Shown here piece after piece: positions 44,431 to 52,964 of a DNA stretch of 64,000 nt; position 1 is the stretch's first letter, and the number at the start of each line of letters is the position of its first letter. The DNA is from Paenibacillus phyllosphaerae. Its GTDB lineage: Bacteria > Bacillota > Bacilli > Paenibacillales > Paenibacillaceae. The DNA is taken from assembly GCF_014192105.1 (NCBI RefSeq), contig NZ_JACHXK010000002.1, positions 431,380 through 495,379 of the forward strand. Direction: 5' to 3'. Made by a program: the position numbers and the translations under genes. The notes beneath the pieces are model-generated. The model was not told where the DNA came from. It made no database searches and was given only the letters and a program-made list of their open reading frames with translations.

Positions 44431-45213
44431 ATGTCGGTTACGTACAAACTGGAATCTTTTGAAGGTCCGCTTGACCTGCTTCTTCACCTGATCGATAAGG
44501 CGGAGATCGACATTCACGAGGTGTCCATCAGCGAAATTACGGATCAATATATGGACTATCTGAATGCAATGCAGGAGCTGGAGCTTGAAGTGACCAGCGA
44601 GTTTCTCGTCATGGCCGCCACCCTCCTGTCGATTAAGAGCAAGCAGCTGCTGCCTAAGCCTCCGATCATTGAAGAGGAGTATGATTATTGGGAGGACGAC
44701 AGCGGGCTCGATCCTCGCGATGAGCTCATCGCCAAGCTGGTGGAATACCGCAAGTACAAGCAGATTGCCGAGCAGCTTCGGGATATGGAATTCGAGCGCA
44801 GCTTGGTCTATACCAAAGAACCCGAAGACCTGACGCCATACATGCCGGTTATTCCGGAGAATCCGGTCAAAGGATTGCATGTAGGCGATCTGATCAAGGC
44901 ATTCCAGCGTGCGCTCCGTAAGGCGACGCGGCGGAATGTGGTAGCTACCGTCCATCGCGATGAGGTATCCGTCAAAGACCGGATTCGTGACATCGTCCAG
45001 GTGCTGCGCGAGTTCGAGACGGTCCGGTTCTCCAAGCTGATCAAGACCGAGATGAGCCGGCACGAGATTGTCGTCACCTTCCTGGCGCTGCTGGAATTGA
45101 TGAAGATGAAGCATATCCGTTGCTTCCAGCATCAGTTGTTTGACGATATCGTGATACATTGGAGAGGGGAAGCGGCAGAAAGTGGATTACTCGAAATTGA
45201 AGACAGTTACTGA
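44431..45213 (+). CDS. scpA: Segregation and condensation protein A
   Basis: Kleisin subunit that bridges SMC heads in the chromosome condensation complex. The 260 residues start with YKLESFEGPLDLLLHLIDKA, continue with LVMAATLLSIKSKQLLPKPP, and end in a winged helix (TEMSRHEIVVTFLALLELMK). Its end overlaps scpB by 32 bases, so the subunits are translationally coupled. RBS GGGAGGAAGG. Confidence 0.95.
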   Translation: MSVTYKLESFEGPLDLLLHLIDKAEIDIHEVSISEITDQYMDYLNAMQELELEVTSEFLVMAATLLSIKSKQLLPKPPIIEEEYDYWEDDSGLDPRDELIAKLVEYRKYKQIAEQLRDMEFERSLVYTKEPEDLTPYMPVIPENPVKGLHVGDLIKAFQRALRKATRRNVVATVHRDEVSVKDRIRDIVQVLREFETVRFSKLIKTEMSRHEIVVTFLALLELMKMKHIRCFQHQLFDDIVIHWRGEAAESGLLEIEDSY

Positions 45214-45796
45214 AGGCTTGCTGTTCATGGCAGGAGACGAAGGATTGACCGCCAAGCAGCTGGCTGACATTCTGCAGACTGACACCGCCGTTGCGCACGA
45301 TATCGCCAAAGACCTGATGAGCGAAATGAAGAAGAATAAGCGCGGCATCCTAGTCTCGCTCGTTGCAGGCGCTTTCCGGCTCACGACCAACCCGGATCAC
45401 GCGCCGTTTTTTGAACGGATGGCGTATTCCCCGACAAGATCCAGCCTTTCGCAAGCGTCGCTGGAGACGCTGTCAATCATCGCCTACCGCCAGCCCATTA
45501 CGCGGATCGACATCGAAGAGATTCGCGGCGTGAAGAGCGATCGGGCGCTCCAGACGTTAATGGCGAAGGATCTGATCGAGGAAGTCGGCCGCGCGGAAGC
45601 GATCGGCAGGCCGATTCTGTACGGGACGACGAAGTCGTTCCTCGACTATTTTTCACTGCCAAGCTTGGAATCGCTGCCCGAACCGTCAGCCGTTGACGAT
45701 GACGCGCTGGATGAGCAGACCCAGCTGTTGTTCGAGAAGCTCGAGGGGCGTCAGATGACGATCGAAGAGCTGCCACCGGGGCATAACAAAGAATAG
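45182..45796 (+). CDS. scpB: Segregation and condensation protein B
   Basis: Winged-helix partner of ScpA and SMC. The 204 residues show EGLLFMAGDEGLTAKQLADI, LSQASLETLSIIAYRQPITR, IDIEEIRGVKSDRALQTLMA and RPILYGTTKSFLDYFSL, all standard. It begins at GTG inside the end of scpA, with AGGGGAA as ribosome site. Confidence 0.95.
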   Translation: MDYSKLKTVTEGLLFMAGDEGLTAKQLADILQTDTAVAHDIAKDLMSEMKKNKRGILVSLVAGAFRLTTNPDHAPFFERMAYSPTRSSLSQASLETLSIIAYRQPITRIDIEEIRGVKSDRALQTLMAKDLIEEVGRAEAIGRPILYGTTKSFLDYFSLPSLESLPEPSAVDDDALDEQTQLLFEKLEGRQMTIEELPPGHNKE

Positions 45797-45873
45797 CACC
45801 AAATGCCAAACATGAGATTTGTTCGTAAGATCCATACTATCACTGAACTTAACAGAAATGGGGGAGATGACCC

Positions 45874-46575
45874 ATGCTGGGTTACCCGTTCGGTGGTTGG
45901 ATCGCGGCAGGTCTCTTTTTTTTGCTGCTGACCGCTGTGCTCCTGTCACGGCTTGTCGTGCGAGGCATCGTTAGCCGCATTGGCGAAGATGATCATGTCG
46001 AGCTGCGTATCCGAGGTCTGATGGGCCTCGTGAATTACCATTGGGAGCTGCCTATTATGCGCTTCACAAGCTTGAGCAAAGGCGTGGAGATGAAACAGGA
46101 GAAGACCTCCACGAACATGGGAGGCGACAGCGAGCAGATTTCCAAAGAAAAGGTCGATAAGGAAACGATTATCAAGCAGATCGATTGGATGCGCGTGCTG
46201 CTGCAGCAGACGGATCAGCTGTTAGGTTGGGTCCGAATCACGCTGAATCACGTCCATCTGACCGATTGGCGCTGGCGTTCTGCCGTGGGCACAGGCGATG
46301 CAATGTGGACGGCTATGCTGACGGGCATGGCGTGGACGGTCAAAACAACCGCGATCGGCGTTATATCGCAGCTGATTCGTCTGAAGACGGAGCCTAAAGT
46401 GACCGTTGAACCGGTGTATGCCAAAGCGCATTTCTCGACGGAGTGGCATTTCTCCGCGCATATCCGCCTGGGTTACGCGATTTTTGCCGGCGTTCATCTG
46501 CTGTACCGGATGCGCAAAGCGCGCGGGATTCTCCGCGGTCTTGTCGGCTGGCAGCGAATTCTGATGAGGGCGTAA
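45874..46575 (+). CDS. ytfI: DUF2953 domain protein, YtfI-like
   Basis: Membrane-anchored protein of 233 residues with one amino-terminal helix (about 9-30), a short beta part (HVELRIRGLMGLVNYHWELP), a charged middle (KQEKTSTNMGGDSEQISKEK) and a long carboxy half with VHLTDWRWRSAVGTGDAMWT and HIRLGYAIFAGVHLLYRM. The WRWxSxxGTGDA piece is characteristic of DUF2953. In Bacillus ytfI precedes ytfJ, as here; the pair has been moved into the scpB-dacB region. Function unknown, linked to sporulation by its neighbour. Confidence 0.82.
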   Translation: MLGYPFGGWIAAGLFFLLLTAVLLSRLVVRGIVSRIGEDDHVELRIRGLMGLVNYHWELPIMRFTSLSKGVEMKQEKTSTNMGGDSEQISKEKVDKETIIKQIDWMRVLLQQTDQLLGWVRITLNHVHLTDWRWRSAVGTGDAMWTAMLTGMAWTVKTTAIGVISQLIRLKTEPKVTVEPVYAKAHFSTEWHFSAHIRLGYAIFAGVHLLYRMRKARGILRGLVGWQRILMRA

Positions 46576-46677
46576 CCGGACTGTCCCCGGCAGCCACATA
46601 GAATGATTCGCTCAAGGGTAAACTGAATGTGGCAGAAAACATGAATGATAAGCAGCCAAGAGGAGGGCCAAGCAGCA

Positions 46678-47172
46678 ATGAACGAGCATCCGATACAAGG
46701 GTTAATGCAAACGGCCATGGAGAACATCAAGGAAATGGTCGACGTCAATACGATCGTTGGCGACCCGGTACAGACGCCTGACGGCAGCGTTATTATGCCT
46801 ATAAGCAAAGTAGGCTTCGGCTTCGTTGCCGGGGGCAGCGACATCCGATTGGGCAATATGGCCGATCAGGCTTCGGGAAATGCCGCATCCAACAATGATG
46901 CGCATAATGCCCTTGTCAGCATGCCTTTTGGCGGCGGCAGCGGCGGCGGCGTATCGATCACTCCGATCGCATTCCTGGTTGTAGGCACACAAGGCGTTCG
47001 CGTCGTTCCGCTCGATAGCCAGACTCATCTGGTGGAGCGCGTTATCGAGTCCGCGCCGCAAGTATTCGAGAAGCTTCAAGGGATGTTCAAAAAGAACGGC
47101 AATCAGCACGATGAACAGGCCAGTGCTGTCTATATCGACACGATCAATACGACGGACGGCCATATCATCTAA
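46678..47172 (+). CDS. gerW: Spore germination protein GerW (YtfJ)
   Basis: GerW family sporulation protein of 164 residues, needed for normal lysozyme-type germination in Bacillus. It shows PIQGLMQTAMENIKEMVDVN, TIVGDPVQTPDGSVIMPISK, VGFGFVAGGSD and a Gly-rich loop (FGGGSGGGVSITPIAFLVV). The family is soluble and forespore-made under sigma-F in Bacillus. ATG at 46678 follows GAGGAGGG. A terminator closes the ytfI-gerW pair. Confidence 0.9.
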   Translation: MNEHPIQGLMQTAMENIKEMVDVNTIVGDPVQTPDGSVIMPISKVGFGFVAGGSDIRLGNMADQASGNAASNNDAHNALVSMPFGGGSGGGVSITPIAFLVVGTQGVRVVPLDSQTHLVERVIESAPQVFEKLQGMFKKNGNQHDEQASAVYIDTINTTDGHII

Positions 47173-47200
47173 GCCGATGCGTTAAAATCTGGTCTTCCAG

Positions 47201-47233
47201 GAAAACTGCTCGCATGGAGCAGTTTTCTTATTT
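47201..47233 (+). terminator. Terminator after gerW
   Basis: Perfect 11-bp stem GAAAACTGCTC/GAGCAGTTTTC, loop GCATG, then TTATTT. Confidence 0.85.
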
Positions 47234-47256
47234 ATAGACTTAAAGAATCGTTAGCG

Positions 47257-47284
47257 ACATAACCTCGTCCCACGCTCATATAAT
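47257..47284 (+). promoter_or_regulatory. Candidate sigma-E promoter of dacB
   Basis: CATATAAT resembles the sigma-E -10 (CATACAMT), and ACATAAC 13 bases before it loosely fits KMATATT. dacB-spmA-spmB is sigma-E dependent in Bacillus, so the place is right; the -35 is weak. Confidence 0.4.
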
Positions 47285-47341
47285 GTACAAGACCAATGTA
47301 GGGCTAACCTGCCCGAGGAATACAAGGAGGATTACGTTTGT

Positions 47342-48520
47342 ATGAGGCCACACCGTACACGTACTTGGCTCGCAGGTATTCTTGTGATGGCATGCTCGGC
47401 CATGACGGTCGTTCCGGCACACAAGGCAGACGCGGCGCCATCGATCTATACGAATGCCCAAGCAACGTCCTTAATTGATGTAGAATCCGGCCGCATCCTG
47501 TACAGCGAAGACGGCGACAAGCCTATGTTAATTGCGAGCTTAACCAAGATCATGACGGCGATCGTGGCGATTGAGCACGGGAAGCTGGCTGATATGGTCA
47601 AGACGAGTAAACGGGCGGCTGGCAAGGAAGGCTCATCGATCTATTTGAAGCTGGGAGAGCAGATGAGCCTGAAAGATATGCTGTACGGCTTGATGCTGCG
47701 ATCGGGTAACGATGCGGCAACCGCTATTGCTGAGCATGTCGGAGGGTCCGAAGAAGGTTTCGTCTATCTGATGAACGAAAAAGCGAAGGAGCTCGGCTTG
47801 ACGAACAGCCACTTCATGAATCCGAGCGGACTTGACGCGAAAGGGCATTATTCCTCTGCCAATGATTTGGCCAAGCTTACGGCGTACGCGATGCACAATC
47901 CCGTATTCAAAGAAATCGTGAAGACGCCGGGCAAGCGGGTGGAAGGGCGCGATTACCAGTGGGTGAACAAGAACAAAATGCTTCGGATGTATGACGGAGC
48001 AGACGGCGTCAAGACAGGCTATACGAAGGCGGCGCTCCGTTGTCTGGTCAGCTCGGCTACGCGGAATGATCAACAGCTTGCAGCGGTTACGCTGAGCGAT
48101 CGCAGCGACTGGGCGGATCATGCGAAACTGTTCGATTGGGGCTTTGCGAATTTTCCGCTTACGGAACTTGCCTACAAGGGGCAGTTGGTCGATGGCTACT
48201 TGCTTGCGGCAGGCAGGACCGTACGGTATCCGCTAGCAAAGAACGAGCAAGGCGCCTTATCCACGAAGCTCAACCTTATTGATCCGGCTTCCATCTCGTA
48301 CTCGCTTGGCGAGCGGGGCAAGCTGGAGTGGTCCATGAACGGGAAGCCGATTGCCGTAACGCCGGTCTATGACGTCATGGGATCAAGATTGTCATTGCCC
48401 GAACGACCTGCATGGGCAACGGAGGAAACCGCGGATCGCACGGCTAGACCATGGGCGTATTCGCTGCGCCATTCGCTTACACGGGTGCTAAAAACGTTGT
48501 TTGGAGGAATGGGGGCATAG
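47342..48520 (+). CDS. dacB: Sporulation D-alanyl-D-alanine carboxypeptidase DacB
   Basis: DD-carboxypeptidase (PBP5*) of the mother cell that lowers cross-linking in spore cortex. The 392 residues have a signal peptide (1-31, cut near ADA-AP), the S11 motifs Ser66/Lys69 (SLTK), SGN (LRSGNDAATA) and KTG (DGVKTGYTK), and a carboxy-terminal domain with a basic amphipathic end. The stop is 3 bases before spmA, giving the conserved dacB-spmA-spmB operon. Distinguished from DacF by that context. Confidence 0.94.
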   Translation: MRPHRTRTWLAGILVMACSAMTVVPAHKADAAPSIYTNAQATSLIDVESGRILYSEDGDKPMLIASLTKIMTAIVAIEHGKLADMVKTSKRAAGKEGSSIYLKLGEQMSLKDMLYGLMLRSGNDAATAIAEHVGGSEEGFVYLMNEKAKELGLTNSHFMNPSGLDAKGHYSSANDLAKLTAYAMHNPVFKEIVKTPGKRVEGRDYQWVNKNKMLRMYDGADGVKTGYTKAALRCLVSSATRNDQQLAAVTLSDRSDWADHAKLFDWGFANFPLTELAYKGQLVDGYLLAAGRTVRYPLAKNEQGALSTKLNLIDPASISYSLGERGKLEWSMNGKPIAVTPVYDVMGSRLSLPERPAWATEETADRTARPWAYSLRHSLTRVLKTLFGGMGA

Positions 48521-48523
48521 AAG

Positions 48524-49231
48524 ATGGTAAACTGGATATGGCTGTTTTTCATTGCGGCGAGCTTCGTGGCTGCAGCCATTAACGGCAACATGGAGGCGCT
48601 GACCGAAGCGGCCTTCGATGGAGCCAAGAACGGGGTATCCGTAAGCTTCGGCCTGATCAGCGTGATGGTGTTCTGGCTCGGGCTTATGCGAATTGCTGAG
48701 GACGGCGGCCTGCTGAACAAGCTGGCTGCCTTACTCCAGCCCCTCGTGCGCATGTTGTTCCCTGATGTTCCGAAAGGACATCCGGCACTCGGCTATATCA
48801 TGAGTAACATGAGCGCGAACATTCTTGGCCTCGGTAATGCAGCTACGCCGATGGGGATTAAGGCGATGCAGGAGCTGCAGAAGCTCAACCCGGATAAGGA
48901 AACGGCGACGCCGGCCATGTGCACGCTGCTGGCCTTGAATACGGCGAGTATAACGCTGGTGCCCACGACGTTGATCGCCATTCGCATGACGTACGGCTCA
49001 GCGCATCCCGCCGAGATTGTCGGGACGACGCTAGCAGCGACGGCTGTTGCTACCGTTGCGGCTATTGCTGCTGACCGTTGGTACCGATCGCGAAGCAAAC
49101 CGCCAATCAGCGGCGGCGGCATCGGCAAGACCATTCAGCGCGGCGCTTCACCGCCGGATTCATCCGCTTCGGCTGCTAGTGACGGAATCGCCTCCATTAC
49201 AGCTTTGCCAACGGCAAGCGGGAAGGGGTGA
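48524..49231 (+). CDS. spmA: Spore maturation protein A
   Basis: Polytopic membrane protein needed for spore core dehydration. The 235 residues have the nucleoside-recognition (Gate) fold: NWIWLFFIAASFVAAAINGN, GLISVMVFWLGLMRIAEDGG, LGYIMSNMSANILGLGNAAT and TLLALNTASITLVPTTLIAI. A poorly conserved Ser/Ala/Gly-rich tail of about 40 residues follows the last helix. spmB starts 7 bases after its stop. Confidence 0.93.
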   Translation: MVNWIWLFFIAASFVAAAINGNMEALTEAAFDGAKNGVSVSFGLISVMVFWLGLMRIAEDGGLLNKLAALLQPLVRMLFPDVPKGHPALGYIMSNMSANILGLGNAATPMGIKAMQELQKLNPDKETATPAMCTLLALNTASITLVPTTLIAIRMTYGSAHPAEIVGTTLAATAVATVAAIAADRWYRSRSKPPISGGGIGKTIQRGASPPDSSASAASDGIASITALPTASGKG

Positions 49232-49238
49232 GGTTCTC

Positions 49239-49772
49239 GTGTACGCATGGATCACGACGATATCAGCCTGGACCATCCCGTTCATGATTGCTTTTATTCC
49301 ACTCTATGCCGCTTTCAAAAAAGTGCCGGTCTACGAATCCTTCCTTGAAGGCGCGAAAGACGGCTTCGGCACCGCGATCAACATCATTCCTCATCTCGTC
49401 GGTATGATGGTGGCCATCAGCATGTTTCGCGCATCTGGGGCGATGGACTTGATGATCGGGCTAATCCGGCCGTTATTCGACCAACTGGGCATTCCGAGCG
49501 AGGTACTCCCATTGGGACTGCTAAGACCACTGACCGGAGCGGGCTCGCTTGCTTTCACGACAGAGCTCATTAAGACGTACGGACCTGACTCCATGATCGG
49601 ACGGATCGCTTCCACGATACAAGGCAGTACCGATACAACGCTATACGTGCTTACCGTTTACTTCGGCGCAGTCGGGATCCGACGCAGCCGCTATGCGCTT
49701 AAGGTAGGATTATTCTCGGATTTAGTCGGTTTTCTTGCTGCTATCTTTATCTGCTTATACATATTCGGCTAA
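49239..49772 (+). CDS. spmB: Spore maturation protein B
   Basis: Partner of SpmA; both Gate-fold proteins are needed for proper core water content and heat resistance. The 177 residues show VYESFLEGAKDGFGTAINII, LVGMMVAISMFRASGAMDL, LRPLTGAGSLAF and the STIQGSTDTTLYVLTVYFGA segment. GTG at 49239 is chosen after GGGGTGAGG; upstream in-frame sequence lies inside spmA and is not coding in this frame. Confidence 0.92.
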   Translation: MYAWITTISAWTIPFMIAFIPLYAAFKKVPVYESFLEGAKDGFGTAINIIPHLVGMMVAISMFRASGAMDLMIGLIRPLFDQLGIPSEVLPLGLLRPLTGAGSLAFTTELIKTYGPDSMIGRIASTIQGSTDTTLYVLTVYFGAVGIRRSRYALKVGLFSDLVGFLAAIFICLYIFG

Positions 49773-49791
49773 TATCCGGAGCTTCAAGAAC

Positions 49792-49852
49792 AGCCCATTT
49801 CTGCGAAATGATCGGGATAACCGAACGTTTCGACAGAAGCGGGCTTTTTTTC
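49792..49852 (+). terminator. Terminator after spmB
   Basis: AGCCCATTTCTG pairs with CAGAAGCGGGCT (one mismatch, one G-U), with CGAAA/TTTCG inside, followed by a run of seven or more T. Confidence 0.8.
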
Positions 49853-49913
49853 GCTGTCTTTCGCTTTTCTTCTTTGTCGATTTTAGGGTATGATGGAGGA
49901 TGAGGTGAACGAA

Positions 49914-50654
49914 TTGGAACGATTACAGAAAATATTGGCGCAGGCGGGCATTGCTTCACGCCGCAAATGCGAAGAGTTAATACTGTCCGGAGTTGTTGCG
50001 GTTAACGGTGAGACGGTGACTACGCTCGGGGTGAAAGCCGATCCGGCCGTCGATGTCATTACGGTTAAGGGGCGTCCGATCCGCAATGAACAGAAGCTTT
50101 ACTTAGTGATGAACAAGCCCAAAGGCGTCATCACGAGTGCCAGCGATCCGCAGGGCCGCAAGATCGTGTCCGATTTTCTCCCGGGCATTAAGGAACGCGT
50201 CTATCCGGTAGGAAGACTGGACTATGATACGGAAGGTTTGCTGCTGCTTACGAACGATGGCGAGTTTGCGAACTTGCTGACGCATCCGAGCCACCATGTG
50301 CCGAAGACGTATTTGGCTACGGTTAAAGGCATTCCGCACGGTACCGCGCTCGAGAAGCTGCAGAAGGGGATCAAACTGGAGGACGGCATGACGCAGCCGG
50401 CAGAGGTGGAGTACCAGGACGTCGACCCCGAGAAGAAGCAAGCGACGATCATGATTACGATCTACGAAGGCCGCAATCGCCAGGTTAGGCGTATGTTCGA
50501 AGCAATCTCCCATCCGGTAACCCGCCTGAAGCGGATCCGTTTCGGCGAATTGGGACTTATGAACCTGCAGCGCGGCAAGTATCGGCATCTGACGCCTAAA
50601 GAAGTGCAGGAGCTGAAGGATATCGCCCTCAAGACACATAAAGTTCAAAAATAG
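49914..50654 (+). CDS. rluB: 23S rRNA pseudouridine synthase RluB
   Basis: Makes pseudouridine in helix 89/90 of 23S rRNA. The 246 residues have an S4 domain (MERLQKILAQAGIASRRKCE), KPKGVITSASDP, the catalytic motif VGRLDYDTEGLLLLTNDGE and GRNRQVRRMFEAISHPVTRL. TTG at 49914 gives the standard start and has GAGGTGA, an excellent anti-16S match, just before it; GTG at 49905 and ATG at 49890 are alternatives. Order spmB-rluB-resA matches Bacillus. Confidence 0.92.
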   Translation: MERLQKILAQAGIASRRKCEELILSGVVAVNGETVTTLGVKADPAVDVITVKGRPIRNEQKLYLVMNKPKGVITSASDPQGRKIVSDFLPGIKERVYPVGRLDYDTEGLLLLTNDGEFANLLTHPSHHVPKTYLATVKGIPHGTALEKLQKGIKLEDGMTQPAEVEYQDVDPEKKQATIMITIYEGRNRQVRRMFEAISHPVTRLKRIRFGELGLMNLQRGKYRHLTPKEVQELKDIALKTHKVQK

Positions 50655-50668
50655 CGAAGTGACGGCAT

Positions 50669-50698
50669 TCAACCTGCCGTCCCATTTTCGTTATAATG
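50669..50698 (+). promoter_or_regulatory. Candidate promoter of resABC
   Basis: TTCAAC, 18 bases, perfect TATAAT, 45 bases before resA. The -35 lies in the loop of a GACGGCA/TGCCGTC hairpin (50662-50682) that may end rluB transcription in part. Confidence 0.45.
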
Positions 50699-50742
50699 AA
50701 ATTTGCAAGCGAGTTCAACAAGGCAAGGTCGGTGACGCATAG

Positions 50743-51279
50743 ATGGGGAAATACCGCAAAACGACACAAATCGTCATTTTGATTGGGGTCTTGCTGCTCG
50801 GCGGATATGCGATCGGCAAGGCGCTTTTTGCATCTGACGACGGTGGCTTGCCCAAGATTGGCGAGAAGCCGCCGGAATTTGCGCTGCTCGGAGAAGATCA
50901 AGAGGCGCATAAGCTGTCCGATTATGAAGGCAAGGCGCTTGTCATTAATTTTTGGGGAACGTTCTGTCCGCCCTGTGTCATAGAGACGCCGGAGTTTCAG
51001 CGACAATATGAGAAGTGGACAAGTATGGGCAAGCCGTTCGAGATTATCGGCATCAATCTGGGCGAGGATAGCTTGACGGTCCGTAACTTCGTGCAGCAAT
51101 ACGGCTTAACCTACGAGATGCTGTACGACAAAGGCCGTAAGATCATGGCCAAGTACGGCGTAGAATCATTCCCGACGACGTTCTTCGTGAAGCCTGACGG
51201 TACGATTATGGATATATTCGTCGGCGGTATGACGGAGGAGGATATCGACAAACGCGTCACGAAACTGCTGCAGTCCTAA
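50743..51279 (+). CDS. resA: Thiol-disulfide oxidoreductase ResA
   Basis: Membrane-anchored thioredoxin-like protein facing outward, which reduces apocytochrome c so heme can be attached. The 178 residues have an anchor helix (about 9-25), the active site Cys75-Pro-Pro-Cys78 (NFWGTFCPPC) with Glu81, and the cis-proline region ESFPTTFFVKPDGT. The usual ResA has CEPC; here Pro replaces Glu in the motif. Neighbour of resB and resC in one operon. Confidence 0.92.
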   Translation: MGKYRKTTQIVILIGVLLLGGYAIGKALFASDDGGLPKIGEKPPEFALLGEDQEAHKLSDYEGKALVINFWGTFCPPCVIETPEFQRQYEKWTSMGKPFEIIGINLGEDSLTVRNFVQQYGLTYEMLYDKGRKIMAKYGVESFPTTFFVKPDGTIMDIFVGGMTEEDIDKRVTKLLQS

Positions 51280-51299
51280 CTTCGTAAGGAGGATTATTG

Positions 51300-52964
51300 T
51301 TGCTATCTTTCCAGAATACCAAATGTGAATGCGGCCATCAGAATCCGGTAGGCACCGTGCTGTGCGAAAGCTGCGGCAAACCGCTCGAGGAGGCTGAAGC
51401 TGCGTCTACGGCTCCGCTCGAGATGCGGTATGACGGCGCAGCAAGGCGGTCGCAGAAGACGAATCCGAGTATCATTGACCGGGTATGGAATTTCTTCTCC
51501 TCGGTGAAGATTGCTGTCTGGCTGATCGTAATTACGTTGATCGCTTCAATGATCGGGACGATTTTCACGCAAGAGAGCGCCTTCATTTCATTTGACCCGG
51601 ACACGTATTACGAAGAGAAATACGGATGGATCGGTAAGCTCTATTATGAGCTCGGCTTCTCGCATACATACGAAACCTGGTGGTTCACAACGCTGATCGT
51701 CATGATCGCCACATCGCTCGTCGTCTGCAGTCTGGACCGGGTGCTCCCGCTCTACAAAGCGCTCAGCAAACAGCAGGTCCGCAAGCATGTTCAGTTCCTG
51801 AAACGGCAGCGGACGGTTTATGAAGGTGCCGTTGTTGGCGATGCTGAAGAGTGGGTCGCTGAAGTGGAGCAGCAGCTGAAGCGCAAACGTTACAAGGTGA
51901 AGCGCGAAGGCACTGCGCTGCTGGCCGAGAAGAACCGGTTCAGCCGCTGGGGACCTTACATCAATCATATCGGCTTGATCGTGTTCTTGCTGGCGGTGCT
52001 GCTGCGATCTGTTCCGGGCTGGGCGATGGACAGCTACTTGGCGATTCGGGAAGGCGAGACGCTGCAGATCCCGGAGACGAACTATTATCTTAAGAACGAG
52101 AAGTTTACGCTGGACTACTATGCGGATGACGAGCTGCCGGACGAGCTGAAAGGAATCCCTCGGCCTAAGCTTTATCAGACGGATGCCATTCTCTACGAAT
52201 GTACGGCGGATTGCGATGATCCGCTCAAGGAACCGGTGCTTGAAGAAGTAAGCCAACACGGAATTATCGTGAATGACCCCATGGCTTACGGGGGACTGAA
52301 GATCTATCAGTTCGGATACGACGATACGCCGAAGCTCGCGGCCGTTAAGCCTGTCTTGGTGGATAAGACAACAGGCAAGACCTACGGGCCATTCGAGCTG
52401 TCGATGCGTAATCCGCAGCTGAATTACGAGCTCGGGCCTTATACGCTGGAGCTGCACTCGAAGTATTTGGACTTTGCGATGGATGAGAAAGGCGAGCCCC
52501 GGACCAAATCGGACGAACCTAACGCACCGGCCTTTATCTTTATGTTGAAAGGACCCGGATTGGCGGAGGACGGCGAACCGTATATGTATTTCCCAAGGCA
52601 GATCGATAAGGAAAAGTTCAGTCAGGATGCCATTAACGGCGATCTGGCGAATCGGTTCGAGATCAAGGTGCCTTCAATGGAAGGCGTAACCTTCGCCGGA
52701 ACGGTCAGTACACTTAATATACGGACAGAGATGGCAATGCCTTATATATGGACAGGGACCGCGATTTGGATCTTCGGCGTATTCCTCGGCTCGTACTGGC
52801 ATCACCGCCGTATCTGGCTGCGAATCGACGAGGGCCGCGTCCTGCTTGGGGCTCATACGAACAAAAACTTTCACGGCATGCGTGCCGATGTCGCTTCGGT
52901 CTTGAAGAAGACCGGGATCGATGTGGAGCCGAAGTCGCTCGATAACGGAGGTAATCGCGCTTGA
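51300..52964 (+). CDS. resB: Cytochrome c biogenesis protein ResB with an added zinc ribbon
   Basis: With ResC forms the system II heme transporter/synthase. The 554 residues have an extra amino-terminal zinc-ribbon-like stretch, Cys9/Cys11 (KCECGHQNP) and Cys22/Cys25 (LCESCGKP), then ResB helices at about 60-85, 115-138, 215-240 and near the end (IWTGTAIWIFGVFLGSYW), with the large outer domain between. TTG at 51300 is 7 bases after AAGGAGG; TTG at 51297 is the other choice. Its stop overlaps the resC start. Confidence 0.92.
   Translation: MLSFQNTKCECGHQNPVGTVLCESCGKPLEEAEAASTAPLEMRYDGAARRSQKTNPSIIDRVWNFFSSVKIAVWLIVITLIASMIGTIFTQESAFISFDPDTYYEEKYGWIGKLYYELGFSHTYETWWFTTLIVMIATSLVVCSLDRVLPLYKALSKQQVRKHVQFLKRQRTVYEGAVVGDAEEWVAEVEQQLKRKRYKVKREGTALLAEKNRFSRWGPYINHIGLIVFLLAVLLRSVPGWAMDSYLAIREGETLQIPETNYYLKNEKFTLDYYADDELPDELKGIPRPKLYQTDAILYECTADCDDPLKEPVLEEVSQHGIIVNDPMAYGGLKIYQFGYDDTPKLAAVKPVLVDKTTGKTYGPFELSMRNPQLNYELGPYTLELHSKYLDFAMDEKGEPRTKSDEPNAPAFIFMLKGPGLAEDGEPYMYFPRQIDKEKFSQDAINGDLANRFEIKVPSMEGVTFAGTVSTLNIRTEMAMPYIWTGTAIWIFGVFLGSYWHHRRIWLRIDEGRVLLGAHTNKNFHGMRADVASVLKKTGIDVEPKSLDNGGNRA

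Noticed and set aside
49829-49835. 0A box (TTCGACA) near the end of spmB
   Set aside because: It falls inside the spmB terminator stem and is not near a promoter, so it is likely chance.
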